DNA of 64,000 nucleotides from Oryzias latipes (GCF_002234675.1 NC_019859.2:37182098-37246097); one strand, 5' to 3'. Counted from the stretch's first letter, positions 1-12,392 are shown. Numbers and translations: made by a program. The notes: generated by a model from the sequence alone, not told the origin.

Positions 1-530
1 GTTAGAACTAATAAACAGACTTCCAACAGGTTTTTTCTTGGAAGAGGAACTAGACAGGGTTGCCCACTATCCCCCTCTCTTTTTGCAATATTTATCGAGC
101 CTCTAGCTGCAGCAATAAGACAGAATGAGAGTATTAAAGGAATTAAAACCAAACACAGCCATCATAAAATTAGTCTCTATGCAGATGACATATTACTGTT
201 TTTAAGTAATATACATTCTGTAAATGAAACGGCAACAATCATTAATGAATTCTCTTCTATATCAGACTATTCCATTAATTGGAATAAATCTGTTTTATTA
301 CCACTGAACAGTAATGCGGAGCAAGGACCCACAATACCAGTTAAATCAGGCAATATAAAATATCTAGGTATTTATTTTCCCCCCAAAATATCAGAACTGG
401 TGCAGCTAAACTACACCCCATTACTGAAAAACATACAGGACGATCTAACACGCTGGACCAACCTGCCTCTGTCCCTTATGGGCAAGGTAGCCACGGTAAA
501 ATCTTACCCAAAGTTAATTATCTATTCTCA

Positions 531-1820
531 ATGATTCCCACACAACCGCCATTAAAATGGTTCAAAACATTAGACTCATCCATATCAAGCTTTCTATGGA
601 ACAATAAACCTGCAAGAATTAGTCTAAAAACTTTAAAATCTGCAAAAAGCTGTGGAGGATTAGAATTACCTAATTTCCACAATTACTTTCTTGCAAATAG
701 ACTACAATACATCTTAAAATGGTTAAAAAATAATCCAGAAACCAACTCATGGTTAGACTTGGAACAGGCGTTATGTGGAAAGATCAACCTGTCAGATCTT
801 CCATTTATCAGCCAAATAGTTAAAAGACAGGATTGTTTCAAAAGTACTAATATAAATGCCACCTTAACAGCCTGGTGGGAATTTCTCAAAATATCAAAAT
901 CATCAATTCAACCGTGCAAAATGACACCCATCTGGAACAACCCAGACATCCTCATAAACAAAAAGATTATCCACTTCCCAGCTTGGCAAGCAGGGGGCAT
1001 AAAACAACTAGAGCACATAATTATTGATAGAAGATTCATAACTCCCCAGGAACTTCAAGACAAACATGGAATAAATAACTTCTTGGAATATCAGCAACTT
1101 AAATCAATTAATACTAAAAAGTTTAAATACAGAGACAACGATTTAAAGCTACCAGATGTAGTTACCACTCTGATCAATTTCACAATGAATAAAACTCTCT
1201 CCAAAATATACAAACTTTTATGTAATTTAGATAATAATATTTCACTTCCGACAACAAAATGGGATGCGGATTTGAGCATCAGCACAGATGAAAGCTTTTG
1301 GTCAGAACTTTGTCTAAACACCTTTAAACTGACAAAAAGTCCAAATCTGCAGCTAATCCATTTCAAAACTCTTCACAGAATTTACTACACTGGACAGAGG
1401 ATGTTCAAGATGGGTCTCAGTAACTCAGACATTTGTCAGCACTGTGACAGTAATCTACCCGACAATTACATGCATGCACTATGGTTCTGCACGCCTGTCC
1501 AGGCTCTCTGGCAGCAGGTATGTGCCGATCTATCAGTCTGGCTTAAGGTTTCAATCACAGCTTCACCGTCACTTTGTGTGCTTGGTGACATGAGTGCCAT
1601 CGATGTAGAAGGAGGATTAGGCTCTATCATTTTCATAACTCTTTGCATTGCTAAAAAAACTATTTTAATAAATTGGAAAAGCAAGAAAAATATAAATATA
1701 AGTCAACACAGAAATCTGCTGCTTGATCATATCAGCTTGGAAAAAATGTCAGCCCAAGGTTCAAGTAACTTTGAAAGAGCTCAGTCTCTCTGGTCTCCCA
1801 TAGCTAACTCCGTGACTTAG
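531..1820 (+). pseudogene. L1 ORF2 C-terminal region (frameshifted)
   Basis: These 429 codons form the carboxy-terminal part of an L1-type ORF2, downstream of the RT palm. A zinc-knuckle-like cluster (residues about 305-325: C-x2-C, then H and C) is visible, which is characteristic of L1 ORF2 C-termini. The apparent start Met is an internal codon; the true upstream coding lies in frame 1 (1-533), and the two are separated by a small indel near 500. In an intact element this region contributes to RNA binding during target-primed reverse transcription. It is a pseudogene fragment here. Confidence 0.85.
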
Positions 1821-3890
1821 GGGGTGGGGGGGGCCTGGTCGTCGCTGCTCCTTGCCCTTCTGCCGTGGGCTGGGGTGGGGGTCGGGGCCTCCGGTGCCTG
1901 GCGGGGGGTGGTGGGGGCTCCGTTGGTCGGGGGGTCGGGTCCGGCGCCTGGGTTGGGCGGGCTGGGGCGCTGCGTGGTCCTCTGGGCTTGGGTGTGGGGG
2001 TGCGTGGTGGGGGGGTGGGGTGGTGGTCTGGCTTGGCTTGGGGGGGTGGTCCCTTTGCCTGTGCTGGGGGGGGTTGGCGGGGGGCGCTGCTCGGGGGGGG
2101 GCCCAGCGGCGCTGGATGGGCTTCCCACCTACACCTGGGGCTGGGATCGGCCCTTCCCTGGCTCTGGGGCGGGACGGGACAACCCTCTTGGGGCCCCCGG
2201 TCGCTCTGGGTGTCATCCGCTTTGGCTGCGGGGTCTGGGGGGTGGTGGGGTGGGGGGTCTTGTCGGCCCCGCCTTGTGGGGGGGCATTCTGGGGGAGGGG
2301 GGGGGGGCACTATTGGTACGGGGCAGGGGGGGTTGACGGGTCGGGGTCTCCGCTGAGGCCATCGGCGGTTTCCCCGGCCGGTCGGCTGCCTCGGTCCCGT
2401 CGAGGCCTGACCAGAGCTCTTCCAGGGCCGGCGTTTGGGGGTGGGGGCCTGGGCTTGCTCCTGGGGGGGGCCGACGCTTTCTGGCTCCTCTCTCTCTGTG
2501 TGGGGGGGGGTGGTGCTGGGCCTGGGGTGTCGGCGCCTCCGGGGGTGGGGCCCCTGGGCTGGGTGGGCCTGGCCCCCTTGCTGGGGGGGGGGGGGGGGGC
2601 AGCTGTCTGACCACCGGGGGACAGTCTACCAGCTGTCCCCAACTTACCCCCTTCCTCATATAACCTCATAATAGGGTGAGGGGGTGGGGGGCTTAGCCTG
2701 CGATGAGCCTTGGGGGGGGGGGTTTACTAGGCAGTGGCCCCCCTCCCATGGTTGCCGTATGGAGTGGGCCCCCCCTCTTTCGGTTTTATTTGCACCTTAG
2801 ACATGTAGGGCCCTTGGTAGGGGGGGTGCTTGGACATCACTGCCAGCAAGCAGCGGATGTCCTCCTGGCACCCTACCTGCCAATTTTAACCACACCTTAG
2901 ACATTTAGGGTCCCTTGGTGGGGAGGGTGAGGGGACGTCACTGTGAGTAATCAGGAGATGTCCCCTCAGTGCCCTACCCGCCAATTTTAACTGCACCCCC
3001 CTTAGCACACACACCCCTCCCCCCTCAATATATACATTCCAACATAAACACACACACATGCACACACACACCCTCTCAAACACACATACACGCACACACA
3101 TTTTGCAAGGAAGGTGGGACCTCGGACCATCTGTCCCCTGCCTCTTCCCTGGTGGGGGGTACGGGCCCCTTTGCAACGGCGGCCGTGTCCCCGGGGTGCC
3201 GGCTTCCTGGGCCCGGCGGTGCTCTCTCCGCACGGCGGGGGGGTTCACATTACATCTGAGCCGGGAGTGTTCGTGTCCCTGGGGGGTGGGTTCTGGTCCT
3301 TGCTCCTGGGCGCTGGGCCCCGCCATATTTCCAACTGTGGCCGAGCCTGGTCGGGCCATATTTACAACACCCCTTGTGGGCCCTCTTTTTTTTCCCCGGG
3401 GTTCCCCCCCTCTTGGGCGGGGGCGGCGGGCCCCTGCCCCGCTCCTCCCTGGACCAGCCGCGGGCCGGGCGGATGGCTGCCTGGAGCGCGGAGCGGGTCT
3501 CCCTTGGGGGGTCCTGGCTCGTACCTGGGGTTGGGGCGGGGGGATGCCCGGAACTCCTGGGTGGTGGTGGGGTGCTCGTCTGGGGCTGTGGGCGTCCGTC
3601 TCCGGTGGGGCCCTGCGTTGGGTTCTCCCGGCGCGGCGGGGGGGCTGCTCTCCTGGTTGGGCTGGGGCGGCGCTCTCTCTCCCTCCGTGCTTCCCTGCTC
3701 TCTGGCTCTGGGGGCCTTGCGGCGGTCCTGCTGGCCCTGGCCTGGGTGGCGGGCTTGGTCGCCCGGGCGGCGGTTGTTCCCTGCCGGTTCCCGTGTGGCG
3801 TTGGGGGGATTCCGGCTGCCGCTGCTGCTGCGGTGGGGGTCTTGGGGTGGGGATGGCTGGGCACTCTCCCTCCTTCTTTCCACGTTCCAC
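1820..3890 (+). repeat. G-rich L1 3' UTR
   Basis: About 2 kb with strong strand asymmetry: the plus strand has dozens of runs of four or more G, and the minus strand is C-rich. All six frames look open over long stretches (proline/arginine-rich on minus, glycine/tryptophan-rich on plus) only because stop codons are rare in such sequence, so none is called as a gene. A ~97-bp tandem duplication sits at about 2797-2997. A (CA)n microsatellite is at 3043-3100. Many potential G-quadruplexes are present. Confidence 0.8.
2797..2997 (+). repeat. Two tandem ~97-bp copies inside the L1 3' UTR
   Basis: Both copies start at CACCTTAGACAT and end at CCAATTTTAAC. They are diverged by substitutions and small indels, and the second begins near 2893. 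The duplication belongs to the LINE 3' UTR. Confidence 0.7.
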
Positions 3891-4467
3891 CATCCATTTT
3901 AGAAGAACATAAACACTCACCTGAGCACAGGTGTTAGCTCACCTTTGCACTTACAGTTTGCATGACTGAATGACTGAAATATTTCACACTAGTTGGTTTT
4001 AAGGCATAAGTATGCGTGTGAACACTATCTGTTTTGTGTACATGTCGACAGGTGGACATTTTTTGCAGCTAGCAGGTGTGTTTATAACATTTGAGTGTGT
4101 GTGTGGACAGGCTCCGCCCTTATTGTACTACATTTGAACGTTACCATAATGATTAACAACCAGTAAACTTGTTGCTTTATGCTGCTTCATGGTCTTATCC
4201 CCCTTCCCCTCCTATTATCACCCCCTACCCCCCCTCTCTCTATCGTCCCTCTCTCTTCTTCCCCTCTTTCCTTTTCCGTCCGGTCCAACACCAAAGATTT
4301 TCAGACATGATTGAAATTAATAAAGTTTGGCCTCAATTACAAAAGGGGTTTATCCAGACATACCTTTGGTTTGTCTGAAGATTAATAACCCCTCTTGTTA
4401 AAGTAAAATCTGTCCAACACAAGAGGCCCTCAGCTCTCATCTGTCTGCCCAGCTGTTGGACAGGACA

Positions 4468-4498
<31 letters not shown>

Positions 4499-4499
4499 T

Positions 4500-4800
4500 T
4501 AAAGTTTTTAGTAGAAATGAAAAAAGCATTTCTGTTAATCCATTTAAATTGTCAAATTAGACATTTCTAAATGAATTTTGCTGCACATTTACCAGAGAAC
4601 TTTTTGAAAATGAAATGTCAAATACCATTTTCATTATCATTTTAATTAAATGACAGAATAAGCAGTGGTGAAGAAGAAAATGAAAAAGCATTTTAGTGGA
4701 ATGCTTTTTCATTTCAATTTTGAGTCAAAAAAATGCAGCTTCATTTGGAAAATGAAAAAGTATTTCTGGTTTTGACTTTTATTCTTAATTTAACCTACAG
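4500..4800. other. AT-rich spacer with inverted AAATGAAAAAGCATT motifs
   Basis: There is no coding signal. Variants of AAATGAAAAAGCATT occur at about 4515, 4676 and 4752, and one pair forms an inverted repeat at about 4676-4720 around a short loop. It is probably a fragment of an interspersed element; no family was recognised. Confidence 0.4.
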
Positions 4801-4805
4801 AATCG

Positions 4806-4950
4806 TTGGTTGGCGGATCGATCCCCGCTGTTGTCCCCCGAGCGCGGCTAGTCTGCAGCTCACCGCTCCCCCCAGGGGAGGGGTCAAAATGCAGAGAAGA
4901 ATTTCCCCATTGTGGGATAAATACAGTATCTATTATTATTATCCATCCAT
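4806..4950 (+). mobile_element. tRNA-derived SINE fragment
   Basis: A B-box-like GATCGATCCCCG is followed by a core containing CAGCTCACCGCTCCCC and AGGGGAGGGGTC. The LINE-like tail contains ATTTCCCCATTGTGGGAT and ends in a TATTATTATT microsatellite. The 5' tRNA head is truncated or diverged. The core is shared with the SINE at 36.17-36.41 kb. Confidence 0.7.
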
Positions 4951-4959
4951 CTACCTGTA

Positions 4960-7958
4960 CTCAGGTGAGTGTCAGAACCAGCACCCCAGGGACACCCCCA
5001 GGTTTAGATGTGTTGTGATCCCCGGCTCCTGGTCTAGCCAGAGACTCAGGGCCCTGCATGGAGAGGACCGCTGGACCCAGAAAGCCAACATTATTTATTA
5101 TTTATTACATAAATGATTCTTTTAGCTTCCTTTTTTTCTACGATTTTCAACTGCAGTGGAAGAAGTAAAGGTTCATGCTTTGCTTTTGTCTTACGCCCCC
5201 CAAACTTTGCTGGGGAGTAAGCAAAAGAGTTTCAGAAAAACCAGGAAGAGAAGTTTTCCACCAATCCCCATCCAGTCTGCTGTGTGTTTTTGTCATTGTC
5301 CTTGTCAGCTTATCAGTGCTGAAGAGGTTCAGAAGTTTGAAACCTCTGGAGAAATCTGGAGGCAAAGCAGAAGATAATGCTTACAATTGTAAAAGGAACC
5401 AACCCCCCCATGATCATTAGATGTCACAATGTCCGACACCCCCACCTGTTCAGCGGACGCTGCATTCAATAACAGCTTTAGCTGTATTTTCATCATCAGT
5501 GTAACACCGACCGGTCTCTGGGGGTGCACACGTGCACACATACACACGTGCACACACGCACACAGACACGCACACACACGTGCACACCAACAGGGTGGAT
5601 GTCATTAGAGCTAGTGGAGCTCAATTGAAGTTTATTGAACTCATCTCTCACAGGCTCCTCTGTCCACAGAGGTCCATCGACCAGCTCAGAGGAAAGCCTC
5701 TCTCTGCCGTCTTCATGTGGCTGGATGTTGGACGTGCCGTCAGACGGAGACAGATGTGTGCAGATGCAGGAAGAACAGCAGCCATCCTTTCTTTCTGTCA
5801 TCGTTTCCTTTTTCTTGTGTGTTCCAGCTTGTCTCTTTTTCAGATCTCATTATCTGTGTCCGTCTTGTAGACGGACAAATCACTGAACCTAAATGAGACT
5901 CGTGCTTTCCTGAAGAAGCAGCATTTAGCTGCAGGACAAATGCCCACGCTCGTTTGCTTTAGCCGCTGTGAGGTCATCCATGGCAGCAGCTGTGGAAATA
6001 CACAACATTTACACAATAAAGACCTGTCCACGTGTTTCTGGCTCCTGTTGAACTTTATGATCAAACTCCAGGCAGATTCTCAGGTTGCTTCAAATATGCA
6101 GAACAGCAGATTTCAGCACTTCTCTGTATGATTCTGCATAAAATAACATCACATAAACCCAAACACATGTTTTCAACAACAGTGTGTGTTGCAGTCATGA
6201 AAACGTCATTTTTAACACGTTCTTGTGGAATTTCCTGATGATGGAGAACATAGATAAGGAAAATTCAGATGAAATGAGCATTTCTGAGGATTTCTTTGTC
6301 CAAATCATGAATCAGGGTCAGATGAAGAAGATTGTATTTGTGAGGTAGAAAATGTGCTGGGCGGGGCCACAGTCTCCCTGCATCGTTGGGATTCCTCTGG
6401 ATCCCCGTAGACTCCTGACAGTGAGGTTCAGGTGGGACAGTGCATGAGCGCAGACGCATAAAAACAGAGGCCTGTCCCAGCATGCCTCTGTGCGGTGTCA
6501 GCGCTGTATCAAAGCGTGCTGATTTCCTGCTCCCAGAGTGACAGCTCTAAGCCTCACACATGAAAGACACACAGGAAGGTTTTGTTAACACGCCTTCAAA
6601 GCACAGATGTGTGTGTTTGCAACTGTGTTTGTGTGCGGCTGTAGTCTCAGCTGAAGTGTAGACAGCGGTCAGGCTGGAAACCTGCCGGGAGTCACCGTCC
6701 TGCAGAGTCTGATCCATGTCCCACCTGCTGATGCATTTAAGCCTTTGAGTTACCGTAACTCTTCCACCGAGAAAAACCTTCCAGCTGATTCTGGCGCTGA
6801 GAATAACAGGAATCGGTTAGGAAATGTGAACGTGGTATTTAGGTGCTGCTGTCAGCATCTCTGCTGCTAAAGCTAAAGGTTTCTGCTTTCTGTGAGCTTT
6901 ACACAAGAAATGACACTAAAACTGTGTCTTCTATTGTTTTTCCCCAAAAGGAGGTCAGGTAGTTCCTTACACAAACTCAGCTGTACTCAAACTCAGATGT
7001 ACACAAACGTATCTAAAAGGCAGAATAAATCTGAAAGCTGAACACATGAAAAGAATGGGTGTAAAATCAGATCAGTAAAGTGAGAACATAGAGGGCGGCG
7101 GCCTCAGCAGAAAACTGCTTTGTTTTTGCAACATTTAGTCTTGAACGGAAAGCTGTAACACAACAACACAGACACAGACAGGCGCACATGCACACACTCA
7201 TGTGGACAACGTGGTTGCGGGGATGTCTGACATTTTAACAGGACCGGCGCTACAGCAGAGACACAGAGATTCAGGTGATGTTCATCCTGAAGGACTACAG
7301 TTGTTGGAAAAAACACAAAACCTGACCAAACATGTCAACAACATCTTTGTGTGTTCGCAGAAGACACGCTGTACAGTACACTCATTTGAAAGCCTGTCTC
7401 AGCTGCAAACGAAAACCTGACAGCAGTGAGGCAGGACAAAACGATTGAAACACAACAAAAAACACACACACAGAGGCACAAACTCAACCAAACACCACAC
7501 ACACATTTTCTTATGAGAAAACCGAGATGTGAGTGATCCCAGCTCCTCAGCCAGGGAGTTTCCTGTTAGCTGCTGTTTTGTTGGATGTGTGTGTGTGTGT
7601 GTGTGTGTGGGTGTGTTACTTTGTGTTTTCTTCACCACATCAAGGAACTCTAACCTAGCAAACATCTCAGGTGTCAGATTGAACCTCACCTGCAGTTGGC
7701 TTTGACTGGAGTCCTTAGCAGGAACAGTTTGACCTCCAGATTCCAGACTAGAACAGCAGTTGCAGCTTCTGAAGGGCCGAGTGATCCTGGAGAGTCAGTC
7801 TTAGCCGTGCGCTCTCCTTTTGAAAAACACGGGAAAAAACCGTTCAAACCATCCAACAGGGTTAACCACAATATCAGCAGCAGCATTTGCCCCTGGGGTA
7901 GAAGTGACCCTGGCTGGGTCAATTGATCAACTTATGACAATTTTGTGTAATGGGACAT
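4960..7958. other. Intergenic, no gene recognised
   Basis: Short open frames only, none with recognisable protein similarity. There is a (CA)n-like microsatellite at 5525-5590 and another at 7585-7610. A reversed fragment of the unclassified TTAA-ended repeat family is at about 6195-6360. Nothing else could be supported. Confidence 0.5.
6195..6360 (-). repeat. Fragment of unclassified ~0.85-kb repeat family (copy E)
   Basis: In reverse orientation it matches the right part of the family at 9.4-10.3 kb and 44.4-44.8 kb, for example the block with ACACGTTCTTGTGGAATTTC followed by GATGATGGAGAACAT. Confidence 0.5.
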
Positions 7959-7963
7959 TTTAA

Positions 7964-8172
7964 CCCTTGGTCTATCCTAGGCACTTTAACGTTGGGAGTG
8001 GGGTCATCTAGACCCACTAGACAGTGCTCTGAACCTTTTTTCTTCAATGTTTTGTGATCTTCACTGGTGTCCATGGATTACATGAAATCTTTCCACCTTT
8101 ATCCACCTTTGTCATGGTAGGGAGAACACCTCAATGGAAGGGGGGGGGGGTCATCTAAGATAGAACAAGGGG
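7964..8172 (+). mobile_element. piggyBac-type MITE, copy 1
   Basis: A ~209-bp element starting CCCTTGGTCTATCC directly after TTAA (7960-7963). The right end, GATAGAACAAGGGG, has a damaged TTAA. It contains no ORF. It shares nearly its whole length with copies at 15.2, 21.4, 27.4 and 47.9 kb. Inverted CCCTTG/CAAGGG ends beside TTAA are the hallmark of piggyBac-class insertion. Confidence 0.8.
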
Positions 8173-9424
8173 TATAGGAGGTTTGGGCTGAAGTGATCCC
8201 TTTGGATGCCTGAGGTTTGCAGCAGCTGAAACACAGACAGACAGAAGACAATCGTAAAGAGCTATGCTGCGACGCATTCATTCATGCATCGGAGCGTAAC
8301 GACTGCATCACTTTCCTGTACGTAGACTAAGAAAACAGGTATTTGAGTTTCCCTTCTCAAAAGAAATCCTGAATATTCATCATTTTTGCAGACACCTTGA
8401 CATTCTGCCAGCAGCCCTGAGAGACTTCCGTGGAGGACGCTGGGCTCCAGAGGCGGCGCTCCGGCCTCCAGCTGGCAGTGGACCTGCAGTCCTCACAGTC
8501 CTCCTTGGTCCAATCTGAGTTCTTCAGAATGAGCTCTTCTTGCGTCAAAGCAGCACAGTGTTTCCAGCTGCTCCACTGACTGAATCTTTGGTGCTGCCTC
8601 CAAGTGGCCAACTGAAGCTACAGCAGGTGGATAGGGGTCAAAGGTCCCAGAGAACGCTCTGTACAGAACGGAAGACTTTTTTCTTACAAAGAGAAAGTCT
8701 GAAGCCTCATAAGCTGATGGTCTGTCTGAACTGAAGGGCTGCTGTCAAACCTTAAAGGCTTCTCGTTTGTAGTTGTCCAAAGACTGTTGGTAAGCACTAA
8801 CGGGAACTTTATAAGAATTCTGCTCAGCAACATCGTGACAAACGCCCCAGCAGCAACTCTGCACATAAGACTCCTCTTCAGCGTGTCGCTCCTCTGCCTC
8901 ACGTCTGCATGGCGGCTGAAAAGCGGTGCTTCTGTTGCATGAAGCCAGGCGTGTTGGCACATGCGCGGCCCCTGAGCACCGACGGAGCTCCTGATTTATC
9001 TCTGTGTGCGTTTTAATCACTGAGAAGGAACACGGCAGTGCAGGCACACTTAAAACGACAGGTGGGCTGTGTTTGTGCCGTCCGTGTGAGAGAGCTGCAT
9101 GAACACATCTCCGTGCAGCGATTCCTGCAGTCAGGTGGGATCAGTCATCCCCTTTGAAGGTGGGTCCGTGCACACAGACAGACCCACACAGACCCGGACC
9201 AGCTGTTTGCTCCTCCACGGCTCTTTCATGTCAAGACTTTTTCCATTTTACTCCCCATACACAGATCTCTGGCTCCTGCAATGCCACAGCATGTTTTCCT
9301 TCAGTCACAAGAGGAAATGAGTGAAAAACAGAACAACTTCTCTGCTGCAGTCATCACCTTTCACATAATAAAACATTGAAGAAAGTCAAACGTTTTTGGC
9401 TCCAGCGGTTCTCCTTTCTGTCAT
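8173..9424. other. Intergenic, no gene recognised
   Basis: Short frames on both strands without family signatures. A minus-strand frame at 8357-8611 is open for 84 codons, but no domain was recognised and there are no convincing splice partners. Confidence 0.4.
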
Positions 9425-10290
9425 CAGTCACTGAATTCCCCTGATCGTTGAGTCGTTTCTAGGACAAAGTTTCTGCAGAGCAGCAGGAGTTCATCAGAAA
9501 TTCACCTCGGAGTCGTGGGCATGACTGTTAGGGCGACGCACCCCCCTTCTCTCCCTGTTGCTGAGAGCTTTTTGTTTACATGCCCTCCCACTAGCTTACA
9601 GCCCCTCCCACCCCCAACCTAACGTTAACAGAGCAACAAAAATATTTTAGAGCTATCCATGCGTCCAGTTCTGATCCAGATTCCGGCTCAGACCAGGAAA
9701 ACAAAGACATTCTTGGATCTATTGGTCTGCAACAGAAGGGGGCGGAGCTGGGATACCATGGCCCCGCCCCCTGTAGCAGCTGCATCACTGCTACAAGCTT
9801 TTTTCATCTGCTCCTGATTCACATCGATCTGAATGATGAAATTCAATTCAGGTTTTCTTTTTTTCAAACACAAAAATCAACACAAGAGTTTAAAAAAGAC
9901 CGATAAACCATGACTGAGCTTGAAAAGGGAAATATTGTGTGATCAGTTTTGTACATGTCATACATTCACATTACATTCTGCATTTATTATTATTACATTT
10001 CCCTATTTATTGATCATTTCTTGCCTCGTACTGTTCCATCAGTGACTCCTTTTAGGTTTTTTTGAATGTATGTAAGCTTTTGCTTTGCTTTGTTCTAAAC
10101 CTTCATCCTGTCCGTTCCATAGATCCACACCACAAATTGATGAGTACATTTTCTTTTTTGTAGTGCGATGGCTCTGCTTTTTGAAGCTCAGCCGAGTATA
10201 ATCCTAAATTCTGTTCTTAATGTCCTTCATCATCAGAAAAATGCCACAAGAACATGTTAAAACACCATCTTCGTCAGACTGGCTGGAGAT
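9425..10290 (+). repeat. Unclassified ~0.85-kb interspersed repeat (copy A)
   Basis: It shares ordered blocks with 17.93-18.41 kb, 57.74-60.07 kb and (reversed) 44.4-44.8 kb. Examples are AGCAGGAGTTCATCAGAAAT, TAGCTTACAGCCCCTC, GACCAGGAAAACAAAG, and a GGGGGCGGAG...GGCCCCGCCC pair. It has no coding capacity. See the findings for its possible TTAA-linked ends. Confidence 0.65.
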
Positions 10291-11555
10291 ATTTTAGTCA
10301 TATGTTAGAGACGGATTTCTTTTTTTTTTCCAGTCTGAGAACACCGGAGCTTTTCCATTAATATTCTGCCCGTTTGTCCAAACCCTTTAACCCACAAACC
10401 TGCTTATGTCTATATTATTGAAACGCTGCATCATAGCTGAGCGGCTATATTGAGTTGAAACATGCATCCGCTCCTTTACAGGGCTGGAGGTCACAGAAAA
10501 GCAGCTGCCTGCTGCTGCGTGTGAGTTCTGTGGTGCTAGACGAAGGTTTCATGCACACGTTACGTGTGCTGAAGTGCAGCCATGCTCAGCCTTTTGTGTC
10601 CAACGCTTCAGACTCTGTGAATTTATGTCAGGAATTTGCAGAAGGCCAGACGGCAGCCTTGCTGCTGTGCAGCCTTCAGCAGCACGTTCTTGGAGCTTTT
10701 ATGAAAACTTTCTTATAAACCGGAGATGATTGGCTTTTCTAGACCGGAACTTAAAATAAAGGAGTATTTTGAAGCTGCAGTGTCTGCTCAGGTCTGCTGA
10801 GGAGCTGTTGTTGGACGTTTATCTTTTTCTAATTCCTAGAAACAATCCTAGGAGGGTGAAAATGTTCAGGGACTCGTATTTTGTGAAATATGACCAAAAG
10901 TGAGAGTGAATGTGAGCAGAAAAGGATCTTGGGAACGCCGTTCACATGCCGGCGTGGGAACGCAGCCTGCTTGCTGACGGCAGCAGCTGGAATCATCAGA
11001 AAGAGGATTTTTTGACCAACAGTTTCCCAAGTTGTAATCTTCTCTATCCCATCTAAGAGCCATTAGGGTCTTCTAAGGTTACCTGGCCTGTCTGCGGTCC
11101 CCCAAAGCCTGCGCCTTTGTCCAGCCCAGGCAGCAGGTGAATAGCTGCTCAGGCGGGGGGCCTCTTAGCCCAGATACACCTGATACGTGGCTGCCACCCC
11201 CACACTCACACCCTACCACCATCTGAAACTCTGATGGGACCCCTAAGCCCCCTGGTTTGCTGGTCTGCCTGCCAGCTGGTACGTCTGCCACACACACAGT
11301 GTGAGTGCCGGATGTTTGTGTTGTGTGTTTGTCGTACACTTCTGGCCCGTCTGTGTCTTTTGTGGAGTCCATGTGGGCTGTGCATGAGATGTCTGTGCTC
11401 CTTTGAAGTCCTCTTCTGTGCATCTCTGCACCCCCGTCTGCCCCCCTTTCTTGTTGGCAGCATTTGGCTGATCCACAGATAAAGCCACTCACTGTCTGCA
11501 AGACTGAACCCAGAAACTCTGTTAACACAAAAGGCGACGTGAACGTGACCCTGAT
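10291..11555. other. Intergenic, no gene recognised
   Basis: Open frames at 10455-10718 (+) and 11079-11528 (-) lack recognisable domains. The sequence just before 11,555 runs directly into the 41-bp minisatellite. Confidence 0.4.
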
Positions 11556-12392
11556 GATGAGAATGATGGTAGCTCCGCCTTCATCAGGATTTGTGCAGTT
11601 AGAATGATGGTAGCTCCGCCTTCATCAGGCTGTGTGCAGTTAGAATGATGGTAGCTCCGCCTTCATCAGGCTGTGTGCAGTCAGGATGATGGTAGCTCCG
11701 CCTTCATCAGGCTGTGTGCAGTTAGAATGATGGTAGCTCCGCCTTCATCAGGCTGTGTGCAGTTAGAATGATGGTAGCTCCGCCTTCATCAGGCTGTGTG
11801 CAGTTAGAATGATGGTAGCTCCGCCTTCATCAGGCTGTGTGCAGTTAGAATGATGGTAGCTCCGCCTTCATCAGGCTGTGTGCAGTCAGGATGATGGTAG
11901 CTCCGCCTTCATCAGGATTTGTGCAGTTAGAATGATGGTAGCTCCGCCTTCATCAGGCTGTGTGCAGTTAGAATGATGGTAGCTCCGCCTTCATCAGGCT
12001 GTGTGCAGTCAGGATGATGGTAGCTCCGCCTTCATCAGGCTGTGTGCAGTTAGAATGATGGTAGCTCCGCCTTCATCAGGCTGTGTGCAGTTAGAATGAT
12101 GGTAGCTCCGCCTTCATCAGGCTGTGTGCAGTTAGAATGATGGTAGCTCCGCCTTCATCAGGCTGTGTGCAGTTAGAATGATGGTAGCTCCGCCTTCATC
12201 AGGCTGTGTGCAGTTAGAATGATGGTAGCTCCGCCTTCATCAGGCTGTGTGCAGTTAGAATGATGGTAGCTCCGCCTTCATCAGGCTGTGTGCAGTTAGA
12301 ATGATGGTAGCTCCGCCTTCATCAGGCTGTGTGCAGTTAGAATGATGGTAGCTCCGCCTTCATCAGGCTGTGTGCAGTCAGAATGATGGTAG
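11556..12392 (+). repeat. 41-bp tandem minisatellite, about 20 copies
   Basis: The unit is about 41 bp and contains AATGATGGTAGCTCCGCC and TTCATCAGGCTGTGTGCAG. Spacing between successive GTGCAG starts is exactly 41 where checked (11593 to 11634). Two variant types recur: one with CAGTCAGGATG replacing CAGTTAGAATG, and one with GGATTTGTG replacing GGCTGTGTG. The array is very homogeneous, suggesting recent expansion or gene conversion. Confidence 0.95.

Larger units (their letters stand above)
1..4498 (+). mobile_element. L1/Tx1-type LINE, 3' part (RT to poly-A)
   Basis: This is a non-LTR retrotransposon that enters from the left edge. Frame 1 from base 1 encodes the reverse transcriptase palm, with a GTRQGCPLSP motif near 50-80 and the catalytic YADD near 180. 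That frame stops at about 533. The rest of ORF2 continues in frame 3 (531-1820), so there is a frameshift near 495-505. A stop at 1818-1820 ends ORF2. It is followed by a 2.6-kb 3' UTR, extremely G-rich at 1820-3890, and an A-tail at 4471-4498. A shortened minus-strand relative lies at 35.4-36.2 kb. The element is dead because of the frameshift. Family assignment rests on the RT and the C-terminal LWNNKPARIS / GGLELPNF motifs typical of fish L1 ORF2. Confidence 0.9.

Noticed and set aside
1761-2669. Long Pro/Arg-rich and Gly/Trp-rich open frames
   Set aside because: All frames of the G-rich L1 3' UTR are open because G/C-rich sequence lacks stops; there are no domains, no splice partners and no codon signal.
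2886-3937. 344-codon minus-strand Pro/Arg-rich frame and plus-strand partners
   Set aside because: Same G-rich LINE 3' UTR artefact, running into a (CA)n repeat.
8357-8611. 84-codon minus frame with Trp/Cys-rich residues
   Set aside because: No domain recognised, no neighbouring exons; insufficient evidence for a gene.
11556-12392. CRISPR-like array
   Set aside because: The units are direct tandem repeats with no variable spacers, in a vertebrate genome.
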